Positions 22,845 to 34,254 of a stretch of 64,000 bases of DNA are shown here, in pieces. The first letter of the stretch is position 1, and each line of letters opens with the position of its first letter. Source of the DNA: Chelonoidis abingdonii (taxonomy: Eukaryota > Chordata > Testudines > Testudinidae); the NCBI RefSeq assembly GCF_003597395.2, contig NC_133777.1:11651449-11715448 (forward strand), given 5' to 3'. The notes beneath the pieces are model-generated. The model was not told where the DNA came from. It saw nothing but the letters and a program-made list of their open reading frames with translations, and ran no database searches. Both the position numbers and the translations under genes were made by a program.

Positions 22845-24405
22845 AGTCTTGTAGGTCGTGGGGGATGGGCCCATCAGACTGATCTGGACATGAATGGCAA
22901 ATGCCCTAAGAATGGAAACTTCTGCTCCAGTCCCTCTGCTGCTGCTGGCTCTTTCCTGAGAGTTGCTGGAGAGAGATAATTTTGATTAATGCCAAGATGT
23001 GTGACAGCTGGGTTCTCCCTCCTTTCCCATCTCCCGTCTCAGAGCCATTGCACAAGCCCGGCTTCCCATCAAGCCCGACATGAAGTGCCGGGTAGTGGAC
23101 AGATGCCAAGGGCCATGTTGTGTATTGGAGCCGGTATGACAAGGAGCCTGGCCTAAGTCTTTTCACTAGCTGACCGGTGCTAGTGTCAGACAGTCAGAAG
23201 CACGACTGTACTAGGATATCAGCTGGCCTAAGCGGGGGGCAGAGGGAGGGGGCGAGGAGGTTTCTATGAGCTAGTGAGCCAGGCCCTCAGGAACTGATGA
23301 CAGAGGGCAGAGATAGAAAGTGCAGCATCTCAGGTGATGCAGATAATCTCCTTTAATCTCCTGCTCAAAATAACCCAAAGTCAAGTAAAGGAGGGATTAT
23401 ATGGCCTAACACTGTTATCGCTTGTGTGTGACAGACTTAACTGCCTCTGAAGGCTTGCGGAGGGGGAAGAGGAGGAGTAGCATTACTGGCCTTTTGGAAC
23501 TGCTATGTTTATGAATAACCTGCATTGTGAGCCGCTCCCTCAGCGGGGAGTAACTCTGGCTGGTGCAATCCACAAGGCCTGTTCTTGTAGAACGCACAGG
23601 AATCACCCCTTGCAGAGGACAGGAGAGGAACCAGAGTCAGCGGTCAGCTGGCAGAATCTCTGGTCTGCCATATGCCGTCAGAACCTGCTTCTCCCTGGGT
23701 CTGCTGGACCAAGAGCCCAATCACAGCAGTACCTCACCTTGCCTTTGAGAGACCCTCTGGCTGGGCAAGCCAGAGTGGCATTATGGGGTGAGTGTCAAGA
23801 AAAATCTGTGTATTGGGAGAGAGGAACAGCTGGGTATGAACTTCAGTACTTGGAGAGGGAGGAGAGAGATTCCAGATAAAGACAGGGCTTTCAGACCAAC
23901 AGCAACATCTGATCCTACATGCCGGGGCCTATCCATTGGCTCAGTGCTACTTACATTACTTTGATCTGATTTCCTTAGGACACAGCAATAGCCCAAAGCT
24001 GGGCAGGAATTTTCTGACAAAACATGTTTTCATTGGAAAATGCTTGTTTGTTGACAGCAACACTTTTGTGACATTGTCATTGGAGAAGGTGTCTCGGGTC
24101 CAGGATGGAATTGCTGAGCGAGAGAGAGAGAGACACCCCCGTTCCAGAATAGCCATTAGCATGGTGGTTTGGGCACTCATCTGGGATGTGGAAGACCAAG
24201 ATGGTTACTTGCTCTGCCTGATTCAGGTAGGACCTTGAACCTGGGTCTCTCACACCCGAGGTTAGAGCCCTTGCCACCAATAACTTCAAAAGGCCCTGGT
24301 TTTGTCCCCTTGTGGAATGGGAATTTTTCTGACAGCTCAGTAAGCTTTGCAGGATGGGGAGACTATTTCCCACTCAGCATTAATCAACACCCTCGAGGAG
24401 AGAGA
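22845..24405. other. Noncoding, contains a (GA)n microsatellite
   Basis: No gene. A GA run lies at about 24119-24133. Open frames are short and lack domains. Confidence 0.45.
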
Positions 24406-24560
24406 ACTATCAACACTTCCATTTTACAGATGGGACAACTGAGGCACAGAGCGGTTAAATAACAGACTGAGTGATGGGCAGAATCAGGAACAGAGCCCTG
24501 GCTGCTCATTGCTAGTCCCCCGCTCCAACCACTGGCCCATGCTCCTTCCCTGCTCTCTGC
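24406..24560 (-). repeat. MIR-like SINE, minus orientation
   Basis: 'CATTTTACAGATGGGACAAC' then 'TGAGGCACAGAGCGGTTAAA' is the reverse complement of the MIR-type tail. It is followed by the degraded body and tRNA-like head toward 24560 ('ctccaaccactggcccatgc'). Confidence 0.7.
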
Positions 24561-25589
24561 CTCCTTTCATCTGTCATGAGCCCCTCTCCTGGCGCTGTCT
24601 GTCTCAGTCATTCTCTCTGCATCCTAATCAGGTGCTAGCAGGTGACTTCCTGGCCCTCCCAGCCCTTTGGGAGCATACTAGCAATGTCCACCTTGGTGTA
24701 AATCACCTCTGTTCTCCAGCTGCTGGGAAAAACACAAAGGAGCAGGCTCATTCATAAGCTTTCAGTGCCTCTCAATAATGGCTGCAAGGCAGCGGCAGCG
24801 TGGAGCTGGCCTTAAGCAGGTACTGGCAGCGGGGTGGGGGGAAAGCGTCTTCATTTTAATGATACTGTCCCTGCTTAAAAGAGAGAGCAGGAGAGAGGCC
24901 ATGGCAGTTTAATAAACTCCAGCATACAGATTTAATCAGACAGCTCATCGTTCCTCTGCACTGGGATGAATATATTAAAAACGATTCAAACTTTCCCTTT
25001 TTGTTTTTCATTTGTATTATGTGCTTCAGTGCGATAAAACATCCTGGGGCCAACACATGAAACAATAAAGGAGAGATATTAAAGGGAAGGATAACATTCA
25101 TCTAGTGTAATGCAGCCTTCTCCTCGGGAAGGAAGGTTGCACGCAGGCGCAGAATTAGAGGGCACGATGCTATCAAACCCAGCACTGAAAGCAACGCTTA
25201 GCTTGGAGACACGCACAAGGAATGTTCTCAGGGCTGGTGGAAGGCGTCGGCCTACTTGACTGCCAAGAAGTGGGTGGCTCCCTTTTGGGGCTCCACTCTT
25301 AGGCCTCAGAGGAGGAGAGGGACCACAAAGACAGAGGGCATCTTGAGGCAACTGAAAATATAACAGGGATGGGGCTGCGGTGCTGAAGGTGTCTCATGGA
25401 CAGTGCTGGAGGTGGAAGGCTTGTGTCTAGCTACAGACAGATTCGTGGGAGTGAAGGGCTCCTCACGCTGCCCCACACTACAGCTGGGAGAAATTTTGGG
25501 GCCAAACCTTCTTTTTTGGCAAAGAATGCAGGTTGTGTAGCATCAGACCTGTTTGTGACTGTGTGTGGCTTTTGTCTTTGCAGACAGCA
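24561..25589. other. Noncoding, possible conserved AT-rich stretch
   Basis: No gene. The part 24750-24990 ('ctcaataatggctgcaaggc', 'cttcattttaatgatactgt', 'acagatttaatcagacagct') is not repeat-like and might be conserved noncoding DNA. This rests only on composition and absence of repeat motifs. Confidence 0.35.
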
Positions 25590-25930
25590 AATTGTTTAAA
25601 AAAAAAATCCAAGTGTTGCCTCGCGACGCTTCCAAAATGAAACCTTTTTATTTGTTTTCGGTTTGAAACAACTTTTGGTTTCAAGCTTTTCTTTAGTTTG
25701 ATTTTTAAAAATCAAAAAACCTTTGGAAGCGGTCAAAAGTGAGATGAAATGGTTGTGCCCTCGGTCCAAGCGAGACGTTTTGTTTGACTCAAAACAATGT
25801 TTTGAACTTTTGGATTCCCTGAAAATTTCAAAAATTCTCGTTTTGAGGCTGGCCCCGAATGATTCATTTTCCTGACTTTTTGAAATTGCCAATGAACTAA
25901 AAAAATAAATAAATAAATAAATAAATGTTA
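25590..25930. repeat. AT-rich repeat relic ending in an (AAAT)n microsatellite
   Basis: It contains inverted words such as 'aaaccaaaagttg/caacttttggttt' and 'tttttaaaaatcaaaaaacc', and ends with seven or so AAAT units (about 25898-25926). The composition resembles 9160-9390 and the flanks of 16980-17390. Confidence 0.5.
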
Positions 25931-26989
25931 TTCACCCTGCTGTGCCACCCTCCAGACCTGGAGAGGCCCCTCTAGAAATGGGAGGGGACAGAGTTGTCTA
26001 CACAGTCGTGGGCCTCTCTGCTGAGTCTGCCAGCACAGGGGCCAATTTGATGGATTTTTTTGGCAAGAGGGGCACCTGCTGTCTAGGAAATGAAGCACAG
26101 CCCTGAGCTCATTGCCTACGGGCCTCCACACAGTCAGCACATGGTGCCAGCCGGGGCCTTTTCATGAAGATGGAGGAGTTGGCCATGATTTATGCTTATC
26201 TGCTAATCAAATCTATGTTGCAGTGACCTTTCTATTAGACAGGAGTTGAAGCTTCACTCAGGAAAGAAACACATGTCCTCTTCCTAACCCTGCTCTCTAC
26301 AGGGCTCCCACCCTGCCCATCTCTGCATGGCTTGGCTTCCTCAGTTGGAATCTCTTCCCTCTTCCTTCGCCACTTTCGTGAGCTGTCTTGCTGAATAATC
26401 AGCTTCCCATCGCTTCAGATCTCTCTCACCCAAACCGTTTCCTATTGTCTTTCCCTTCCGTTTGACTTCATTTGCTGTTTGTCCTCCACTCGATTTCTTT
26501 CTCTCTCTCTCTCGCTTTTACCATGCACCTCTCCTCTGTGACAGCATTTCCTCCTGGTTTCTGCTCGCCATTAACTCTCTCATTCTCCTGCACTCTCTCT
26601 TCTCACTCCTTTCTTCTTCCCATCAGTCGTGCTGTCACTCTTCCCCCATCTCCATCACACACTTTCACTTCCTGCTCCCTTGTCAGGCTCCGACTTTGAG
26701 CTGGAGCTAGAAACTGGATCCCAGGTGCTGTTTTTTCCTAATTAAGCGGAAATAAATGTCTGCGTTTGCAAATTGGAGCTGCAAACCACCCAAACATTCC
26801 AGTGAACATTGAGCGTGGGAGTTCTGAGCAGGAGGGGAAACGCTTTCGTGCAGCACCCCTTGCTGCCTGGACTACACACCATGCTGGGCCTTTCATCGCC
26901 TCAGAGAGACCGAGGTTGATGCTCACTGGGTGTGGTGTCCGTTCATCATTGTGAAGAGGAAAAAAACGAACACCACTTTGTAAAATCCA
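25931..26989. other. Noncoding, pyrimidine-rich stretch
   Basis: About 26380-26700 is strongly C+T-rich on the plus strand, with a (CT)n run near 26497-26513. No gene. The segment 26730-26790 ('cctaattaagcggaaataaa') is AT-rich and not obviously repeat. Confidence 0.45.
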
Positions 26990-27300
26990 CACTTGTGTGT
27001 GCTTACATTCTTTTTGTGTGCACCTGGATACATACGTGTGGGCAGGCCTTCATGATGTTTGTGTCTCTGAGGCCATCTCTGTGTGTATACGTATGTACAC
27101 ATGTACATACAGCTCTGTTCATGTCTGTGTGTGGGTTTGTATGTGAGAGTCCAAACAGTTCATGGCTGGCTGGTTGTGTATGTGTGCCTGCGTATTTATG
27201 TATGCATACGTGTTTGTGTGACACTCTGCATATGTGCATATATTCATGTGGGAGGGCATCAATGTTCATGTCATCATGCACCCGTGTTTGTCTGTAGGTC
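26990..27300. repeat. Degenerate TG-rich repeat tract
   Basis: Irregular (TG/TATG/CATG) words such as 'gtgtgtatacgtatgtacac' fill the stretch, with no constant unit length. Cysteine-rich open frames on both strands come from this composition. Confidence 0.7.
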
Positions 27301-28130
27301 TGAGATTAAAGCTGGTTCAGGAAGAACATTTCTGTGGCCACTCCTGAACACATCACTGTGCCGAACAACAGAGAGCGGCTGGTGCAGTTTCCGAAGAACG
27401 ACTCCCCCTCCCTCCCTCTCGCTCCTGCTCCTGCTCAGGGGGCCTAGAGCTGCCTAAATGGAAACCTCACCTGCTCCCTGGCAGAGAAGCTTGGCTCACC
27501 GTGGCCACTGGTCAGCTAGCAGGGTTTGTTTTAAGAAGCTGTAACTCCTCACCCTTTTTCTCTCTTTTCTGCTCACCAGCTGGGCTAAACCTCCCCCCAT
27601 CCCTGAGCAATGTGCATTGAATTGGATTGAATTCATGTATTGGGGTGTGCAGTTTCTTGCGCAGCCCCTGTATGTTTTTATAGTACGGCTACTCCTCCCG
27701 CCCCCCACCCACCAGCCTGGTGCTGTTCTGGATGGGCTGGCTGTGCTTATAGCTTTTAATGGCACTTTTCCTGTGGGTATACATGTCAAAAGTTGTTCCT
27801 ACATGAAGAAATAGTGGATGATTTCTGGCTCAGCTATTTGTTCTGCTCCCAGACAAGAGGAGTTGGTTTTAATAGGCTGGGACAAGGCGTTGCAAGATTG
27901 TCTTAATTTTACACAGTATCCTAAAAATTAAAGCCATGCCTGCAAGTCGGCTGCCAGTTGCATTAGTACCGAATGCATTAGCTCCTGGGAGGAGCTTGTA
28001 TATGGTCTCTCCAAAGTGCTATGCATGGCAGGCTGCATTCCTGGGCTAGCTCTGAAATCAGAATTTTGGCAGACTGCTACATTTCCCATTTCAAGAAAGT
28101 AGCAACAGCCTTCCCTGATTGAGGCGGAAG
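27301..28130. other. Noncoding, unassigned
   Basis: No recognisable gene or transposon. Confidence 0.45.
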
Positions 28131-28620
28131 GCAAGATGGTCTTGTGGCTAAAACATGGCATTGGGAGTCAGGAGATCTCGGTTTCACTCCTGGCTCGATC
28201 ACTGATTTCCTTTGTGATCTTGGGCAAATCACTAAACTTCTTAGTGCCCAAAGGTATGTCCACACTGTGTTTGAAAACCCGGGGCTGCGAGTCTCAGAGG
28301 CTGTGGCTACGGACTCAGGCTTGAAGGGCTCAGGCTAGGACGTTCAGGTTTGGGGTCTGAATTCCACTACCCTCCCTGGCCCAAGAAGGAAAGTGAGTCA
28401 GAGAGGGAGAAGGGTTCTTTCTTTGGAAACAGCCCTGAGCCCCATGGCTGCACAGCTGTTTTTTGCACCATGGCACGAGCCCAAATCTGTAGACCTGGAC
28501 TCTGAGACTCACTGCCACCAGGTCTGAAAACTCAGTGTAGGTGTGTCCTCAGTCGCTTCATCAGTAAAATGGGCCTGATGATGACATTTCTTTTAAGAGG
28601 TGCTATGAAAATTCCAAGGA
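28131..28620 (+). repeat. tRNA-derived SINE interrupted by a MITE
   Basis: The head holds an A-box-like TGGCTAAAACATGG (28145-28158) and a B-box-like GGTTTCACTCC (28180-28190). These are followed by 'TTGGGCAAATCACTAAACTT' and, after the insertion at about 28253-28551, 'CATCAGTAAAATGGGCCTGA'. The tail is therefore separated from the head by about 300 bp. Confidence 0.8.
28253..28551. repeat. MITE nested in the SINE
   Basis: The left end is GGTATGTCCACACTGTGTTT and the right end is CTCAGTGTAGGTGTGTCCTC. The interior repeats 'ctcaggctt' and 'ccaggtctgaaaac' type foldback words. It falls inside the conserved SINE body and so is younger than it. Confidence 0.7.
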
Positions 28621-29219
28621 ATTTTTTCCTTTAAATTGGAAAGATGTGTCTAACCTGAGCCATATATTGTCCACTATAGGAGCTGTTGCTAGCGTCCATT
28701 GGTGGTTAAACAATATTATCACATTTGGCCTCTAGCACTCACATATGTTATTGCATCGTTATTTGTGTATTTGATTCAATAATTAATCACGTTTCTGTTC
28801 CAGTTATTATTTAACTGAGTTGTTAATTGTGTTTTAAATGCTATCTTTAGGTGCTTATGCATGATAGCATCTTTGTGATCCTTTTCTTAGTTGTGATGGA
28901 TTATGCATTTTAAAATCAATTACAAGTTTGTACAGTATCTTTCAGTAATACTCTTGCACATTACTGTTTATAAGAGTCACTAGAGCATGGTGGCTCGTTA
29001 CCATAGAATGCTGCAGTAGTTCTTATAAAGGGTTATGTAAATATACACATATGTATGCGTGTGTACCTGTGGTTTGTTCTTTGCTTGTGAGTATTGCATA
29101 GTATGTTGGTGTGTATTAGGGGAGGAAGCATCAGTGTGTTGGTAAAGTGTCAGTCAGTATCCTCCCCCGAACACGGGAAGTTGTTGTTGGGTTACTTTCA
29201 TATTTCAAGAGACTGTTTC
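28621..29219. other. Noncoding AT-rich spacer
   Basis: No gene or clear transposon. There is a TG-rich patch near 29040-29120. Confidence 0.45.
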
Positions 29220-29507
29220 TCCTAGATCAGGGGGACTCAACCTTTTTCTTGCTGAGGCCTCCCTCCACATGCTATAAAAATGCCTGGGCTCGGGGGGACC
29301 CTTGGGCATCAGCATAGTTTTACATCTATTTGTGGGGGGCGCCAAGAGTTGGTGGGGCTTGAACCAGGTCCACACAGCGGGGTCCAGGGAGGAAGCACCA
29401 CCTCCTTTCCAACTCACTCAGCAGGCCACCCAGCCTGTCTGGGCTGTGGGGGGATGCAACCAAAAATATAACTCAAAGTGGGGACTTGGTTCAAAAAGTC
29501 TGAAAAC

Positions 29508-30548
29508 CACTCAGGGTACAGGGAGGCGGTAGCTAGGGGCTGGGTGTGGGCAGGGGGTAGCTCAGGGTGCAGGGAGGGGGCATAGCTGGGGCTGTGTGCA
29601 GGGGCTGGGGGTAGCTCAGGGTGCAGGGAGGGGTAACTAGGGGCTGTGTGCAGGGGCTGGGGGTAGCTCAGGGTGCAGGGAGGGGTAACTAGGGGCTGGG
29701 GGTAGCTCAGGGTACAGGGAGGCGGTAATTAGGGGCTGGTGCAGGCAGGGGCTAGCTCAGGGTGGGGGGAGGGGGCTGTGTGCAGGGGCTGGAGGTAGCT
29801 CAGGGTACAGGGAGGGGTGGCTAGGGGCTGGTGCGGGCAGGGAGTAGCTCAGGGTGCAGGGAGGGAGGGTAGCTGGGGCTGTGTGCACACAGGGAGTGGC
29901 TGTGGGTTGAGGGACTGGCAAGGGGCTGTGTACCACTCAGATTACAGGGAGTGGGTAGCTAGGGGCTGTGTGCAGGAAGGGCGGTAGCTCAGGGTACAGG
30001 GATGGGGTAACTAGGGGCTGTGTGCAGGCAGAGGGGTAGCTCAGGGTACAGGGAGGGGGTAGCTACAGGCTGTGTGCAGGCAGGGCGGTAGCTCAGGGTA
30101 CAGGGAGGGGTAACTAGGGGCTGTGTATGGGCAGGGGGTAGCTCAGGGTGCAGGGAGGGGGCTGTGTGCAGGCAGGTGGTAGCTCAGGATGCATGGAGGG
30201 GGTAGCTATGGGCTGTGGTGTGCAGGCAGGGGGTAGCTCAGGGTACAGGGAGGGTAACTAGGGGCTGTGGTATGGGCAGGGGGTAGCTCACAGGGTGCAG
30301 GGAGGGGGCTGTGTGCAGGCAGGTGGTAGCTCAGGATGCATGGAGGGGGTAGCTACAGGCTGTGTGCAGGCAGGGGGTAGCTCAGGGTATGCGGGGGCAG
30401 CTAGGGGCTATGTGCAGGCAGGGGGTAGCTCGGTGCAGGGAGGGGGTAGCTAGGGGCTGTGTGCAGGCAGGGGATAGCTCAGGGTATGGGGGGTAGTTAG
30501 GGGCTGTGTGCAGGCAGGGGGTAGCTCAGGGTGCAGGCAGGGAGTCGC
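29508..30548 (+). repeat. ~50-bp-unit minisatellite (about 19-20 copies), G-rich
   Basis: The phrase GGTAGCTCAGGGTGCAGGGA followed by GGGGTAGCTAGGGGCTGTGT and GCAGGCAGG repeats through the tract. I count about 19 'agctca/agctcg' occurrences. Variant units ('tacaggg', 'gatgcatgg') alternate, and a two-unit block is duplicated (around 30141-30220 and again around 30285-30350). The plus strand is rich in G-runs and could form quadruplexes. Confidence 0.92.
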
Positions 30549-30553
30549 TAGGG

Positions 30554-30840
30554 CAGGGGTGGCCAACCTGAGCCTGAGAAGGAGCCAGAATTTACCAATG
30601 TACATTGCCAAAGAGCCACAGCAATACATCAGCAACGCCCATCAGCCCCCCATCACCACCCCCAGCACTTCCTGCCCACCAGCAGCCCTGCCAATCGGCG
30701 CCTCCCCCTCCCTCCCTGTGCCCCCTGGTTGGGGCAGGAGGGGGGACTGCCGGCTTGAGCCCTACACTGCTCCCGGTTTCAGTGCTGGGGCTCGGGACAC
30801 TGGGTTTCAGCCACGAGGCTCCATGAGCCCCCTGAAAGGA
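30554..30840 (+). repeat. Second hAT-like repeat nested in the larger element, partial
   Basis: It starts CAGGGGTGGCCAACCTGAGC and continues 'aaagagccacagcaatacat', a common reptile repeat start. The preceding 8 bp CGCTAGGG is not found again downstream, so the right end is lost or deleted. The C-rich interior yields open frames without meaning. Confidence 0.55.
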
Positions 30841-30894
30841 CTTGTGGTTCCCCAGGGGGCCCTGGACGCCTGGTTGAGAACCGCTGTCCTAGAT

Positions 30895-31389
30895 CTCAGT
30901 GCAGCAGAGTTGGCATTCAGGACTCCTGGATTCCATTTCTGACTCGCCCATTGACCTGCTATGAGGCCTTCTCTTTAACCGCTGAGGCTAGGCCAAGAAG
31001 CAATGGGCTAAAATTGCAGCAAGGGAGGTTTAGGTTGGACATTAGGAAAAACTTCCTAACCGTCAGAGTGTTTAAGCCCTGGAATAAATTGCCGAGCAAG
31101 GTTGTGGAATCGCCATCACTGAAGGTTTTTAAGAACAGGTTAAACAAACACTTCTCAGGAATGGTTTAGTTATTATATAGTCCTGCCTTGAGTGCTCGGG
31201 ACTGGACTAGATGACCTCCTGAGGTCCCTTCCAGTCCTGCACTTCTATGCTACCACATAACAGCACCGTGCCTCAGTTTCCTCGTGTAAAATGGAGATAC
31301 TTTTCAGGAGTGTTGTGAAGCTGATCTTTGTACGATACTTTGAGTGCTGCAGTGGAAAAGTGCTGCAGAATTGCAAAGTATGGCATATA
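30895..31389 (+). repeat. tRNA-derived SINE interrupted by a CR1 LINE 3' end
   Basis: The left part 'CATTCAGGACTCCTGGATTC' followed by 'CCATTGACCTGCTATGAGGC' is a SINE body. Its continuation 'GTGCCTCAGTTTCCTCGTGT' lies at 31269 onward, after the CR1. The far end abuts the MITE at 31390. Confidence 0.7.
30989..31250 (+). mobile_element. CR1 LINE 3' end
   Basis: 'AGGTTTAGGTTGGACATTAG', 'GACTGGACTAGATGACCTCC' and 'TGAGGTCCCTTCCAGTCCTG' are hallmark phrases of the CR1 3' untranslated region. It is 5'-truncated, with no reverse transcriptase left, as is usual for this family. Confidence 0.9.
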
Positions 31390-31579
31390 TACACTTCTAC
31401 CTCGATATAATGCTGTCCTTGGGAGCCAAAAAATCTTACCGCATTATAGGTGAAACCATGTTATATTGAACTTGCTTTGATCTACCGGAGTGCGCAGCCC
31501 CACCCCCAGAGCACTGCTTTACTGCATTATATCCAAATTTGTGTTATATTGGGTGGCATTATATCGAGGTAGCGATGTA
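31390..31579 (-). mobile_element. Tc1/mariner-type MITE, second copy
   Basis: The left end is TACACTTCTACCTCGATATA and the right end TATATCGAGGTAGCGATGTA. The interior 'gggagccaaaaaatcttacc' is the reverse complement of the matching words in the copy at 15951-16126, so the two lie in opposite orientation. TA sits at both edges. Confidence 0.85.
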
Positions 31580-31589
31580 ATTCTATTCT

Positions 31590-31910
31590 ATTATCTGTAT
31601 GCATATGTGTGTGTGTATGTGTGTGTGTGTGTGCGCGCACGCCTCTGTGTAAGCACTGGTATGTGTGGTTAGGGGTCTGTGTCCATGCCGTAGGGGTGAA
31701 GATTTGTGTGTATGTGTTTCTGTGTGTATACACATGCACACCTGTGCAGGTGCTGTTGTGTGGAGACATTGGTTTGTAAGTCTCTGGGTTTTTGTTGGTA
31801 GGTGTGTTCCTGTGGGGGTACCTGACACGTTTGTCCTGGGTGGCGTGTAGTGTGAGGGCAGGTACAAATACATACATGTGTTTGTGCAGCTGCTGTGTAT
31901 GCAGGGAGAT
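31590..31910. repeat. Degenerate TG-rich repeat tract
   Basis: A clean GT run at about 31606-31633 grades into irregular TG-rich sequence. Histidine/threonine-rich minus-strand frames are artefacts of the repeat. Confidence 0.7.
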
Positions 31911-32737
31911 GGTGTCAGTAAAACAGCTCAGGAAGGTGCTGGGATTCCTCCAGACTCATCTGTTCAGAGACATTTGTCACTCACCACCCCCCTTTCTGCA
32001 TCCACTCCATGCAGCATAAAAAGCCCCAGGTGCCCCCAATACAGCTGTTGTGAGCATTCGTTAGGGGAAATCACCGATCTTGTTAAATCATAGAGGGACT
32101 GTTGGTATAAGCACCGGAATAGGTTCATATTAACTCTCCCACTTGCACTGATGTTAATGAAATAAAGAAATATGATGGTTCCAGACTTTTAAACTTCTTA
32201 TGGCTTGATTTGCATAATGGCCACTGCTACCCTGAGTTAGGAACTGATCTGTCTAAAAATATTGTTTCACTCCTCTATCATTCAGCTCGAGTGGAAGGCG
32301 CAGATTGGCCCACAGTGTCTGTTTCCTTACTGATGGAATAGAGCTTGCCAAGCATTGAACATAAAAAGCTAAAATTAGGACTCAATCCAACATTGTCAAA
32401 AAGAAATTGGTTAAAAGTTATAGATCAATAACTGTTAACGTGACTATATTTTACAGATAGATCATGTTTACTGCTAATGGTTTAGACGTTCTCTTACTTA
32501 TTACATACAAGAGGGTTCTTTCTTGCCGGGTGAAGCAATGGAATGTTATTTCTACAAAGAAGCATTCGCCTGTGCCAGTTTGCTTGTGATACAGGACGCA
32601 AAGGGCTTGAAGTCAACCAATCTTTGCTCTGAGTGAAGGGAGGCAAGAGAAAGAGATCTGGCCAGATACAATTTGAAAAGTCACTTTAATTTGGGGTGAA
32701 GATTCTGCCAGACTATTAGAAAAGATTGGACAGATTT
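31911..32737. other. Noncoding AT-rich spacer
   Basis: Nothing recognised. Confidence 0.45.
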
Positions 32738-33003
32738 TGTGGTGAAGGCGTTAAACTAAGACTCTAGGGATGTGGGTTCAATCCCACCTCTGCTTCAGGC
32801 TCCCTGTGTGACTCTTGTCAAATCACTTAATCTCTCTGTGCCTCCCTCCCCCATCCATAACAACACTTCCTTTCTCTGGCTCATCTGTTTACACTGTAAG
32901 CTCTTTGGACCAGGGTCTGGCTCGTATTACATGTGTGATCAGCACCTCGCACAGTGGAGCCTCAATCCCGATTGTGGTTTTTAGGCTCTACCGTAATATA
33001 ATT
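32738..33003 (+). repeat. tRNA-derived SINE, near complete
   Basis: It has a clear B box GGTTCAATCCC (32775-32785), then 'GACTCTTGTCAAATCACTTA', 'ATCTCTCTGTGCCTCCCTCC', and a tail 'TACACTGTAAGCTCTTTGGA ... GGCTCTACCGTAATATAA'. The best-preserved SINE in the window. Confidence 0.85.
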
Positions 33004-33018
33004 CGGGGGGTTGAGGTA

Positions 33019-33566
33019 TAGAACAGCTTCTGTATGAGGAGAGAATAAAAAGACTGTGACTATTCAGGTTAGACAAGACAACTAAGGGTGGGGTTATATA
33101 GAGGTTTATAAAATCGTGAATGGTGTGGTGGAAGTGAATAGGGAAATGTTCTTTATCCCTGCACATTACACAAAAACTAGAGGTCACGCAATGAAGTTAA
33201 TAGGCAGCAGGTTTGAAACAAACATAAGTACTTCACACAGTGCACAGTCAACCTGTGGAACCAGTTCCCAGGGGATGTTGTGAAGGCCAAAAGTAAAATT
33301 GGAGTGAAAAGAGAACTAGATCTGTTCATGGAGGACAGGTCCTTCAATGGCTATTAGCCAAGATGGTTAGGAACGCAACCCCATGCCCTGGACATCCCTA
33401 AATCTCCAAATGCCAGAAGCTAGGACTGGATGACAAGGAATGGATCACTCAAAATTGCCCTGTTCTGTTCATTCCCTCTGAAGCAGCTGGCATTGGTCAC
33501 TGTCAGAAGACAGGATACTGGGTTAGACAGAACTTTGGTTTGACCCAGTATGGCCGTTCTTATGTA
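33019..33566 (+). mobile_element. CR1 LINE 3' region
   Basis: It includes 'GGTTTATAAAATCGTGAATG', 'GAACCAGTTCCCAGGGGATG', 'ATGGCTATTAGCCAAGATGG' and ends 'TGACCCAGTATGGCCGTTCT/TATGT', all characteristic of a turtle CR1 subfamily. It follows the SINE tail with about 15 bp between. Confidence 0.9.
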
Positions 33567-34254
33567 CAATAATATCATGGATGCTCTGGTGCTGGGTGAT
33601 GGCTTAACTTTTCAAACTGTTTGTTAACATTAGATTTCCTGCTCTAAACTCAAGTGTCCTACTCAGAAGCCTCAGGGACAAGGCTTCTGAGTAGGACACT
33701 CTTTCTTTCTTCCTTCATCCTCCTCCCCCTTTCCTGTACACTGAGATGCTGGAGCTGCTTCCTACCCAATAGAACCAGAGGGGAAATTTTTATTTTCAAA
33801 ATATACAATTCAATTAGAGCTCTGAAATAGAAAAGCCACTAGTCTGTAAAAAGGGGAGAATTCCCGGGCTCAGTCCCGAACCTGCTGAGCTCAATGACAA
33901 AATGCTCATTGACTTCACTCAGAGCAAGATCACTTCTGACAGGAGTGGACACCAAAGCCAGTACTAACCAACCGTGGTTCTTCACAATATAGAAAATGTA
34001 TGATGTGAAAATGGCCCCATTCACATGCTTAAGTGCTTTGCTGAATCAGGGACAATAAGAGTGCAGCCTTGGTTGTGGGAAAAATAGCAACATGGAAACC
34101 CTCTCTATGTAACATTCAGCTGAGTGAATTACTGAAAATCTAGCGATTACCCACAAAACTGATAATGGTGTAGCTGGCTCTGATGCCGGCTTTGTGGCGA
34201 ATTCTCTTCAGAGACCTAATATATGTTTGTCATGCTAGAAGGCTGCTGGAATGG
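33567..34254. other. Noncoding spacer
   Basis: No gene. A small inverted repeat, 'gtcctactcagaagcctcag' / 'aggcttctgagtaggacact' (about 33656-33701), could form a short hairpin. Confidence 0.5.

Larger units (their letters stand above)
29220..30894 (+). mobile_element. Nonautonomous hAT element, 1.66 kb, perfect 8-bp target duplication
   Basis: The body is 29228-30886. Left end CAGGGGGACTCAACC, right end GGTTGAGAACCGCTG. The reverse complement of the right end (CAGCGGTTCTCAACC) matches the left at 11 of 15 positions. Flanks are TCCTAGAT on both sides (29220-29227 and 30887-30894). The inner part holds a ~1-kb minisatellite and, from 30554, the start of another hAT-like repeat. No transposase is encoded. 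Confidence 0.88.

Noticed and set aside
28145..28190. A functional tRNA gene
   Set aside because: A- and B-box-like sequences are present, but the cloverleaf pairing is not visible and the body continues as a SINE.
29508..30548. Gene encoding a repetitive protein in the minisatellite
   Set aside because: Unit lengths vary, frames are not maintained, and the tract sits inside a nonautonomous transposon.
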